From assembly GCA_937876225.1 (NCBI GenBank), contig CALFIC010000002.1, forward strand, positions 1 to 7,817: DNA of 7,817 nt. The letters run 5' to 3'. This document shows, one piece after another, positions 1-4,661 of the stretch; within the stretch, counting starts at the first letter, position 1; each line of letters begins with the position of its first letter. A program made the position numbers and the translations under genes. The notes beneath the pieces are model-generated. The model was not told the DNA's origin and made no database searches. It saw nothing but the letters and a program-made list of their open reading frames with translations. The DNA comes from an uncultured Chloroflexota bacterium. GTDB taxonomy: Bacteria > Chloroflexota > Chloroflexia > Chloroflexales > Roseiflexaceae.

Positions 1-26
1 AGTTCAGACGTGTGCTCTTCCGATCT
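1..26. other. Residual Illumina TruSeq read-2 adapter at contig end
   Basis: The first 26 bases (AGTTCAGACG...CTCTTCCGATCT) match, from memory, the last 26 bases of the TruSeq read-2 sequencing primer. They are not genomic. Read on the minus strand they encode Ile-Gly-Arg-Ala-His-Val followed by TGA, a recognisable adapter-derived protein tail. Genomic sequence starts at about base 27, so this edge is a contig end and the gene crossing it is truncated. Confidence 0.97.
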
Positions 27-900
27 GCACACAACTCGCCCCAGCCCCACCCCAACCTACCACCGTTCCATCGCTACGTAATGCTAAATTGTGATACGCT
101 CCTGCAGCGACTTTGATAACGTTGGTGGCACTGGCAGGAATGGTACGCAGACACGCCACATCAGTCCCCCCACCCGTGGTTTCACCCCCCCACACCACTA
201 CCGTGCCATTGGCACGGACCGCAATCGAATGGATGTCACCGGCGTCAAAAGAGCGTGGCCATACCCCTACATCTGCCGTTGAATCCGCACTCGCTTGACC
301 ATTCATGTTAAAGCCAACTGGTCGTAACATGCCGTCTTCGGTCAATACCAAACCATGTACCCAACCCCATTCTGATTCTATTGCATGATAGCGAATATAG
401 GTAGAAATCAGCGGATAGAACGATACATCGACGTTATAACCCGTAAACCATTCACCGTTTACCCAGATGCCTGTATTACCACGTTGGACATCAATACACC
501 CTGCTTGTGAAACCGATAGGGCTAATGTTCGGACATACGAATTGTTACAATATTCGGGACCGCTATACGGTATGCCATCCCCCCCAAACCCATTGCGATG
601 CCAGACCATTGCCCGCTGTTGCTTATCAATCGCTCCCCATAGTTGGTCATGTGGCTCGAGCGCTATGTCTACCACATCGGTCATGATAAAGGTTTGCACA
701 AATGGGTAACGATCATCAAACGAAATCATTTTGGCATGCTCATCAAACGCCAAGCGCGGTTGTACCACACGTGCTTGTGGCGCCTGGGTCTCCTGACGCG
801 CCGGTGTTGGTGCCGGTGGCTGCGTATTATCGGTAGCTAACGCAATAACCGGAATACTCAATCCAATCAATACGACAATCCCTATAGTCCAACGCCACAT
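27..900 (-). CDS. Exported RCC1-repeat (beta-propeller-like) protein, 3' end missing
   Basis: The start is ATG at 900, with AAGGAG six bases upstream. Residues 1-22 form a signal peptide or N-terminal anchor (MWRWTIG, then a hydrophobic core ending in ALA). A Pro/Thr/Gln-rich linker follows at about 23-48, so the mature protein is probably outside the cytoplasmic membrane. The C-terminal half carries RCC1-type blade signatures: 'IHSIAVRANGTVVVWGG' and 'YHNLALRSDGTVVGWG', the recurrent H-x-x-A-L/V-x-x-(D/N)-G-T-V-x-x-W-G pattern. Earlier stretches ending in 'GAIDKQQRAMVWHRNG' and 'CIDVQRGNTGIWVNG' could be divergent blades. RCC1 propellers normally have about seven blades of 50-60 residues, so more sequence is expected. 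The last genomic residue is Val291; the seven after it and the stop come from adapter. Specific function is unknown; such secreted proteins may serve in binding or surface roles. Confidence 0.85.
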
Positions 901-966
901 AGCATGCTCCTTTTTTATAAATAGATTTACACTTTAACATATGTATTTAATTTTGATAATCCCCAA

Positions 967-977
967 TTTGTATACCA
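967..977 (-). promoter_or_regulatory. Candidate extended -10 promoter for the RCC1-repeat gene
   Basis: On the minus strand TGGTATACAAA lies about 67 bases upstream of the ATG at 900. TG-G-TATACA fits an extended -10 element and no good -35 is visible. The same TGGTATA(C)AA core appears upstream of the genes at 4662 and 6818, which supports it. AT-rich alternatives between it and the gene cannot be excluded. Confidence 0.4.
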
Positions 978-1033
978 TTTGGCTCGCATAGGACGAACCT
1001 TTATTGTCTCGCACAGCGCACACAAAATCAGCT

Positions 1034-1093
1034 CCAACGTCATTCCATGCCGGGTGCACGCACCCATAGCGTGGAATCTCCGTGGTATGCCAT
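1034..1093 (-). repeat. Dispersed 60-bp hairpin repeat, copy 1
   Basis: On the minus strand this runs from ATGGCATACC to GGAATGACGTTGG and matches the copies at 4443-4502 and 4538-4597 (five differences from the first). The core is an imperfect inverted repeat, ATTCCA...GGGTGC-GT-GCACCC...TGGAAT, flanked by GGAG and GACG. The GGATTCC...GGAATGACG frame resembles REP/MITE-like palindromic repeats common in bacteria. No coding capacity is seen. Short motifs close to TCGCACAGGAC recur beside it at 981-994, 1006-1019 and 1096-1108. Confidence 0.85.
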
Positions 1094-1125
1094 TCTCTCG
1101 CACAGGACACAGAGCAGTCATAGTA

Positions 1126-1170
1126 ATATGGGCGATTGGCTACGGCTATGCCGTGACCAATCGCCCATGT
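1126..1170. repeat. Strong hairpin (18-bp stem, 3-base loop)
   Basis: TGGGCGATTGGCTACGGC (1129-1146) and GCCGTGACCAATCGCCCA (1150-1167) pair at 16 of 18 positions around a TAT loop, with a few more pairs outside. The stem begins 23 bases past the stop of the MBL/rhodanese gene, so it may terminate or protect that transcript. There is no U-tract after it on the minus strand, so it is not a classical intrinsic terminator. It lies between the dispersed repeat and the heptamer array and could be part of the same repeat-rich insertion. Confidence 0.7.
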
Positions 1171-1173
1171 ATC

Positions 1174-1215
1174 ACTTTATACTTCCTACTTCCTACTTTA
1201 TACTTCCTACTTCGT
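1174..1215. repeat. Tandem heptamer array, six units
   Basis: Six consecutive 7-bp units occur on the plus strand: ACTTTAT, ACTTCCT, ACTTCCT, ACTTTAT, ACTTCCT, ACTTCGT. The same type of array (ACTTCAT units) occurs at 4609-4643. The units at 1193-1215 lie inside the 3' end of the MBL/rhodanese gene and supply its last codons and its stop. It resembles the short tandem heptamer repeats known from cyanobacteria and some other filamentous bacteria. Confidence 0.85.
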
Positions 1216-2560
1216 ATGGGGCATAGCGCGCATTGTAATCGCTCATGCCCCCAGGGGTAACCACCCCCGCCACCGTATGCCCATAGTGCAACAAATATGA
1301 TGCGCTAATGGTAGCGCGTTGACCACTTTCGCAGACGATATACCACGCCACCGCCGGCAATGTGGCAGCAACCTGTGCCAAGGTCACATGTGGCACCAAC
1401 ACGGCCCCATCGATGACCCCTTTGGCGTGCTCATGTGCGTCACGTACATCCAACACATGGGCGCCATTCAGCACCGCACCATGCAAATCATCAATGGTAA
1501 TCATGGGCAAGCGCACCCCACCCATCAATGGTGCATTACTCATCCCCAAAACATGGTACCCAGCCTGACGCGCAATTTCGGCAGCAGCTTCGGCCGTCGC
1601 AACCGTGTCGGCATACAAAATCACTTGTGACCCTGCCGCCACCAGTGCCGTCAAACGAACCACCATTGCTTCTCGTTGGTAGGGAATATTGATCGCACCG
1701 GAGATATATCCTTTGGCAAACAATCCTGGGGCGCGTACATCAATCACCACCACACCCTGGGTACTTGCAGTTACGATTTGTTGCTCACTAAGCCCTTGGG
1801 CATGTTGGCCATAATACCCCAATGGAACGGGCAATTCCCCGCGGTTGGTATTGCGATGGAGCAAAACTGCGTCGACAACTTCACGCACATCACGGCACAT
1901 CCACTCATCAAACGTGGCATCATCAGGTGCTTGCAACGCCCAGTTATGGCGGCGCTCAAAACCAATCGTGCTCGCCACTTTGCCACTCATGGCGCGCCCA
2001 CCACAAGCCGACCCCCCAAAATGCGTCGGATAGACTTCGACGTGATCGGCTAATGCGAGGAGTTTTTGTAAACTGGCATACAACACATCCGTACCAGTAC
2101 CGACCAAGCTCACCAAATCAACTCGACCGACATCACCCACAAACAACGAATCACCGGTCAAGACAAACCATGGCTCATTGCTCCGCGGCGTATCACTCAC
2201 TGCATATGCGGTATGTTCAGGGGTATGGCCTGGTGTATGGATTGCGCGCACCACCAAATTGCCGATATTGACGACATCACCATCATCGATGGGCTGATGG
2301 GGGAACTGCACGTCCGCCAAACGAGGAGCATAAATCGTCGCCCCCGTCAAGGCAGCCAGCGCCCGTCCTGTCGAAAAATAATCAGCGTGCATATGGGTCT
2401 CAAACACAGCGACTATTTGTAAGCCTTTTTCGGCAGCTAACGCGGTGTAGGTTTCAGCGCTCAACGACGGATCTACTACCGCTGCCTCTCCTTTCGCCAC
2501 ACACCCAATCAGGTACGATGCTGCGGCCAGACCTTCGTGTAATAATTGCCGAAAAATCAT
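1193..2560 (-). CDS. MBL-fold/rhodanese fusion, persulfide dioxygenase type (ETHE1/CstB-like)
   Basis: This 455-residue protein is probably a cytoplasmic non-heme iron persulfide dioxygenase fused to sulfurtransferase domains. Such enzymes oxidise thiol persulfides to sulfite, or handle the sulfane sulfur by transfer. The MBL domain (about 1-230) has THMHADY (H56, H58, D60), HTPGHTPEH (H112), TGDSLF (D137) and YPTHFGG (H180). H56/H112/D137 match the 2-His-1-Asp iron site of ETHE1. The usual final His of HxHxDH is Tyr61; CstB-like relatives, as recalled, have an aromatic there. Rhodanese domain 1 (about 258-348) lacks the active cysteine (VILYADTVA) and looks structural. Domain 2 (about 355-445) keeps it in VCESGQRA (C410). 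The start is ATG at 2560, because AGGAGG lies six bases upstream; an in-frame GTG at 2566 abuts the AGGAGG and is too close. The last codons (EVGSIK-stop) come from a heptamer repeat. It has its own promoter. Confidence 0.88.
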   Translation of the reverse strand: MIFRQLLHEGLAAASYLIGCVAKGEAAVVDPSLSAETYTALAAEKGLQIVAVFETHMHADYFSTGRALAALTGATIYAPRLADVQFPHQPIDDGDVVNIGNLVVRAIHTPGHTPEHTAYAVSDTPRSNEPWFVLTGDSLFVGDVGRVDLVSLVGTGTDVLYASLQKLLALADHVEVYPTHFGGSACGGRAMSGKVASTIGFERRHNWALQAPDDATFDEWMCRDVREVVDAVLLHRNTNRGELPVPLGYYGQHAQGLSEQQIVTASTQGVVVIDVRAPGLFAKGYISGAINIPYQREAMVVRLTALVAAGSQVILYADTVATAEAAAEIARQAGYHVLGMSNAPLMGGVRLPMITIDDLHGAVLNGAHVLDVRDAHEHAKGVIDGAVLVPHVTLAQVAATLPAVAWYIVCESGQRATISASYLLHYGHTVAGVVTPGGMSDYNARYAPYEVGSIK

Positions 2561-2600
2561 CTGCACCCTCCTACGCTACCCTACTTATTACTTGTCTTCT

Positions 2601-2629
2601 ATCATATCCCTAAAATCCTATATAATCAA
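2601..2629 (-). promoter_or_regulatory. Sigma-70 promoter for the MBL/rhodanese gene
   Basis: On the minus strand TTGATT (2629-2624) and TATGAT (2606-2601) are separated by 17 bases, close to the TTGACA/TATAAT consensus. The predicted start is near 2594, leaving a leader of about 34 bases with AGGAGG before the ATG at 2560. It lies just downstream of a likely terminator for the upstream rhodanese operon, so this gene can be expressed separately. Confidence 0.65.
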
Positions 2630-2641
2630 TAGGAATTAGGG
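2608..2641. promoter_or_regulatory. Inverted-repeat candidate operator over the MBL gene promoter
   Basis: On the plus strand this is CCCTAA-AA-TCCTAT, a 7-base centre ATAATCA, then ATAGGA-A-TTAGGG. Two 6-bp arms pair on each side with a small asymmetric bulge. It covers the -35 box and the whole spacer of the promoter at 2601-2629, a typical repressor position. Its half-sites differ from the TAGTTG/CAACTA operators upstream of the MarR gene, so a different regulator may bind. No regulator is assigned. Confidence 0.5.
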
Positions 2642-2648
2642 AGTATAT

Positions 2649-2697
2649 AAAAAATTGCCTTTATCGTAATGATTTTGACACCACAAGATAAAGGCAA
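2649..2697 (-). terminator. Likely intrinsic terminator of the MarR-rhodanese operon
   Basis: On the minus strand, 14 bases after the rhodanese stop (2711), TTGCCTTTATC (2697-2687) pairs perfectly with GATAAAGGCAA (2665-2655) across a 21-base loop. The second arm is followed at once by TTTTTTATATA. The 11-bp stem plus T-run fits a Rho-independent terminator; the large loop and modest GC make it weaker than textbook examples. Confidence 0.6.
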
Positions 2698-2710
2698 CAA
2701 CAATTAGTGA

Positions 2711-3022
2711 TTAAAATTCTGTTGGCAAATTGGCTGCCCGCCAACTCAAAATGCCACCGGTGACATTAGTAAGTTCAGTGTAGCCATGTTGGCGGAGTAC
2801 ATCACACGCCATTTTGCTACGTTGACCCGAACGACAAAAGCAGGCAATAGGGCGATCTTTGGGGATTTCGGCGAGGCGCAATGCCAATTCTGGCAACGGG
2901 ATCAACACCGAGCCAGCTACATGCCCATCTTGAGTGTATTCATCAGCGCCACGCACATCGAGCAGGTACAAATTGGGATTGGTTGCGAGTTGACTGGCTA
3001 ACTCGTGCACAGACATTTCCAT
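2711..3022 (-). CDS. Single-domain rhodanese (sulfurtransferase)
   Basis: This 103-residue protein is a complete small cytoplasmic rhodanese (PspE/GlpE size class). It would carry sulfane sulfur as a cysteine persulfide and pass it to a thiol or other acceptor. The LLDVR motif is at 20-24, DGHVAGS at 32-38, and the active loop CRSGQRS starts at catalytic Cys63; a second cysteine (C61) sits two residues before. The end, 'VTGGILSWRAANLPTEF', is the usual rhodanese C-terminus. The start is ATG at 3022, with AGGA seven bases upstream. It follows the His/Met-rich gene after 37 bases, so it is the last gene of the operon before the terminator at 2649-2697. It closely matches the rhodanese at 3569-3937 (31 of 51 residues identical from LYLLDVR through the active loop), which suggests a local duplication. 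Confidence 0.9.
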   Translation of the reverse strand: MEMSVHELASQLATNPNLYLLDVRGADEYTQDGHVAGSVLIPLPELALRLAEIPKDRPIACFCRSGQRSKMACDVLRQHGYTELTNVTGGILSWRAANLPTEF

Positions 3023-3059
3023 TTACTTTTCCTTTGCTATACCAAAAAGATTTGGTCGA

Positions 3060-3563
3060 TTACGGCATGCTATGCATGCCACCGTGATCATGTTCCATGG
3101 CTTGAGCCCATTGATGCAACAAATCCACCACGTCTGACTTGGGGCTGGCAAACTGCAGAGCGGCACCCACCGGAGTATCGTGGTAGGTAATGGTGATATC
3201 CGCAGCGAAGGGCGCGAGTTTACTGGCGATGGGCGCACTCTTAGGGCTCATCGAATCACTAAAATCCCCCGTTTGATGGCGGGTCAACTCTTGTTGCATA
3301 TGGTCACGGATAGTGGCAATGATTGTCTGGTCGCCTGGTTTGAGGGTCGTGAGGCGGATTTCGATGCCGTTGGGCATCACAATGAAGTCATAGCCGGAAT
3401 CACTCATCAGTGTGCCATGATCCATACCCGGCATATCGGCCATCCCAGAATGATCAGCATGCCCGCCAGTAATCCCAAAATAAGGGATGAGCAATACAAT
3501 TGCTACGGCCACAATTACTGATGCAATTACCGCAATCCAAGCGGTGCGACTCATCGATTTCAT
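3060..3563 (-). CDS. Membrane-anchored His/Met-rich protein, possible copper binder
   Basis: No named family is assigned. The 167-residue product has one N-terminal transmembrane helix (about 8-29) or uncleaved signal. Then comes a His/Met cluster, 'GGHADHSGMADMPGMDHG' (H35, H38, M41, M44, M47, H49), and after a mixed soluble domain of about 100 residues, a C-terminal 'MEHDHGGMHSMP'. Such clusters on the outer face of the membrane typically bind copper; that role is inference. Actinobacterial hypothetical proteins with a similar 'LHQW...DHG' ending come to mind, unverified. The start at 3563 was chosen because it follows the preceding rhodanese stop by only five bases, which fits translational coupling, and because it places the hydrophobic helix at the N-terminus. 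An in-frame ATG at 3605 would overlap the rhodanese and adds an unlikely charged extension. The local Shine-Dalgarno is weak (AGAAAG). Confidence 0.75.
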   Translation of the reverse strand: MKSMSRTAWIAVIASVIVAVAIVLLIPYFGITGGHADHSGMADMPGMDHGTLMSDSGYDFIVMPNGIEIRLTTLKPGDQTIIATIRDHMQQELTRHQTGDFSDSMSPKSAPIASKLAPFAADITITYHDTPVGAALQFASPKSDVVDLLHQWAQAMEHDHGGMHSMP

Positions 3564-3568
3564 AGGTG

Positions 3569-3937
3569 CTACTTTCTGGTAGTGGGCAGATTCGCCCCAT
3601 TCCATCCCATCATACCACCAGATAAATTACGAATATTCGTAAAACCCGCCTGCGCCAATTGATTCAACGCCGCACTACTCCGAGCCCCCGAACGACAGAT
3701 GCAAACCACGGTCCGGTCGCGTGGGAGCTGGACGAGCTTCCCCGACAATTCACCGAGCGGGATTAAATGCGCACCAGCAATATGTCCATCTTGTCTGAAT
3801 TCTTGTGACGAACGCACATCGAGCAAATACAGCGGCGTTTTGGCAGTTATCATTGCTTGCAATTCAGTAGCGGTAATCCGCGTGGTTGCTCCTGATGCTG
3901 TCTGCCACCACTGACTAATCTGTTGCCATAGAGTCAT
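3569..3937 (-). CDS. Rhodanese with short N-terminal extension
   Basis: This 122-residue sulfurtransferase is second in the MarR operon. Residues 1-20 form a Trp/Gln-rich amphipathic extension (MTLWQQISQWWQTASG), possibly a membrane-surface helix. The rhodanese domain follows: LLDVR at 38-42, QDGHIAGA at 49-56, catalytic loop CRSGARS at Cys81 with a second cysteine C79, and 'LSGGMMGWNGANLP' at the end. The start is ATG at 3937, with GAGGTGG six bases upstream. The start lies 23 bases inside the end of the MarR gene, so the two are co-transcribed and probably translationally coupled. Substrate cannot be told from sequence; the neighbouring persulfide dioxygenase suggests persulfide or polysulfide handling. 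Confidence 0.9.
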   Translation of the reverse strand: MTLWQQISQWWQTASGATTRITATELQAMITAKTPLYLLDVRSSQEFRQDGHIAGAHLIPLGELSGKLVQLPRDRTVVCICRSGARSSAALNQLAQAGFTNIRNLSGGMMGWNGANLPTTRK

Positions 3938-4370
3938 TGCTTACCACCTCTGCTAATACAATCATCGCATCAACCACTTGCTGACGCCGAGTCGGATCAA
4001 TCTGCGCTAATAATTCCCCAAAGCGGTGGTTACGCGCCTGCACAATCGCATCACTGGCGGTTACACCCGCTGGAGTGCGGCGCATCAACTGCACACGGGC
4101 ATCGCTGACGTCACGCTCGCGCACCACCCACCCCCGATCGATTAATTCCACCACCATGCGACTGACCGTGCTCTTTTCGAGGTTCAAGGCCCGTACCAAT
4201 TCGCGTTGCGACAACGGCTCCTCGTGGCGGAGTGCCACCAATGCACACGCTTCAGCCAGTGATACCGGGAATCCACACGGCGTCGCATCACTGCGGTGCA
4301 ACCCCAATCCCCGCACGAACTGCATCAACTGCTCTTGAAAAACCTGCGCCTGTACTTCGTTTTTTGTCAT
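3915..4370 (-). CDS. MarR-family winged-helix repressor with two cysteines
   Basis: This 151-residue protein probably represses its own operon and releases DNA on a chemical signal. The winged helix spans about 53-102: LSQRELVRALNLEKSTVSR gives the helix-turn-helix, with STVSR in the recognition helix, and the wing is 'RERDVSDARVQLMRRTPAG', with the DxR pattern typical of MarR wings. Cys32 lies in 'TPCGFP' just before helix 2 and Cys42 in 'SLAEACAL'; thiol sensing of persulfide or oxidants is inference. The start is ATG at 4370, with GGAG six bases upstream and downstream of the predicted transcription start. In-frame ATGs at 4454, 4442 and 4403 lie upstream of or within the promoter, and the one at 4382 lacks a Shine-Dalgarno site. 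The 3' end overlaps the rhodanese start by 23 bases. Confidence 0.88.
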   Translation of the reverse strand: MTKNEVQAQVFQEQLMQFVRGLGLHRSDATPCGFPVSLAEACALVALRHEEPLSQRELVRALNLEKSTVSRMVVELIDRGWVVRERDVSDARVQLMRRTPAGVTASDAIVQARNHRFGELLAQIDPTRRQQVVDAMIVLAEVVSNDSMATD

Positions 4371-4413
4371 TAGTTGCTCCATACAACTATATATTAGTTG
4401 CATTATACAACTA
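4371..4413. promoter_or_regulatory. Two tandem MarR-type operators
   Basis: Two palindromes, TAGTTG-N7-CAACTA, lie at 4371-4389 and 4395-4413. They are part of a 24-bp direct repeat (21 of 24 identical) running 4371-4394 and 4395-4418. The upstream site contains the -10 box. The downstream site covers the early transcribed leader and the GGAG ribosome binding site, ending exactly at the ATG. Centres are 24 bp apart, a little over two helical turns, so two dimers could bind on roughly the same face. The length and symmetry match MarR-family operators, and the adjacent gene encodes such a protein, so autorepression is the natural reading. Confidence 0.8.
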
Positions 4414-4429
4414 TATATGAATTTGTCAA
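4402..4429 (-). promoter_or_regulatory. Consensus sigma-70 promoter of the MarR operon
   Basis: On the minus strand TTGACA (4429-4424) and TATAAT (4407-4402) are both perfect consensus hexamers, 16 bases apart. Transcription should start near 4395, giving a leader of about 25 bases. A promoter this strong overlapped by two palindromes suggests tight repression with high output when released. Confidence 0.85.
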
Positions 4430-4437
4430 ATCCAATA

Positions 4438-4503
4438 ATCATATGGCACGCCACGGAGATTCCACGCTACGGGTGCCCGCACCCGGCATGGAATGACGTT
4501 GGG
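4438..4503 (+). repeat. Dispersed hairpin repeat, copy 2
   Basis: This begins ATCATATGGCACGCC and ends GGAATGACGTTGGG; the 60-bp core is 4443-4502. The inner palindrome ATTCCA...CGGGTGC-CC-GCACCCG...TGGAAT is well paired. It differs from copy 3 at two core positions and lies 95 bases from it in the same orientation. It starts nine bases beyond the -35 box of the MarR operon, on the far side of that promoter. Confidence 0.88.
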
Positions 4504-4532
4504 TGGGGGATAGCCCAAACGGGGCGAAATAC

Positions 4533-4598
4533 ATCGTATGGCACGCCACGGAGATTCCACGCTACGGGTACCCGCACCTGGCATGGAATGACGTTGGG
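4533..4598 (+). repeat. Dispersed hairpin repeat, copy 3
   Basis: This is a near-identical direct copy of 4438-4503. Two core changes (GGGTGC to GGGTAC, CACCC to CACCT) put one mismatch and one wobble into the stem. The segment between the copies (4504-4532) is unique. It is followed at once by the heptamer array at 4609-4643 and by the gene at 4662. Confidence 0.88.
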
Positions 4599-4608
4599 AT
4601 GCGATGGT

Positions 4609-4643
4609 ACTTCATACTTCATACTTCCGACTTCATACTTCGT
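4609..4643. repeat. Tandem heptamer array, five units
   Basis: Five 7-bp units occur: ACTTCAT, ACTTCAT, ACTTCCG, ACTTCAT, ACTTCGT. The last unit is the same as the final unit of the array at 1174-1215. The array ends four bases before TGGTATAAT, so it occupies the -35 region of the promoter for the gene at 4662. Unit-number changes could in principle alter that promoter. Confidence 0.85.
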
Positions 4644-4646
4644 CAA

Positions 4647-4655
4647 TGGTATAAT
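4647..4655 (+). promoter_or_regulatory. Extended -10 promoter of the leaderless gene at 4662
   Basis: TGG-TATAAT is a perfect -10 hexamer with the TG extension. The ATG follows after six bases (CTCAGT), where transcription would be expected to start. No good -35 hexamer is present; that region is heptamer repeat. This argues for an extended -10 promoter driving a leaderless mRNA. Confidence 0.65.
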
Positions 4656-4661
4656 CTCAGT

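Noticed and set aside
1319..2271. Several plus-strand open frames inside the MBL/rhodanese gene
   Set aside because: They are low-complexity antisense shadows with no Shine-Dalgarno or domain signatures, opposite a clearly conserved protein.
2561..2566. GTG at 2566 as start of the MBL/rhodanese gene
   Set aside because: AGGAGG directly abuts this GTG with no spacer, while the ATG at 2560 has the ideal six-base gap.
3063..3079. GGCATGCTATGCATGCC palindrome as a terminator or operator
   Set aside because: It lies in the coding end of the His/Met-rich gene, is explained by its codons, and has no T-run after it.
3564..3605. ATG at 3605 as start of the His/Met-rich protein
   Set aside because: It would overlap the rhodanese by 37 bases and place a non-hydrophobic tail before the membrane helix; ATG 3563 follows the stop by five bases.
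4371..4454. Longer MarR protein starting at ATG 4454 (28 extra residues)
   Set aside because: The extension lies over the promoter and operators and encodes a repetitive IYSCM-type sequence from the operator repeats. The ATG at 4370 has a proper Shine-Dalgarno.
4438..4598. Repeat pair as a CRISPR fragment
   Set aside because: There are only two 66-bp copies here with one 29-base gap; the long palindromic unit recurs singly elsewhere and no cas genes are present.
4503..4661. Extended reading frame upstream of the gene at 4662
   Set aside because: It is open only through repeat and heptamer DNA and lies upstream of the perfect -10 box.
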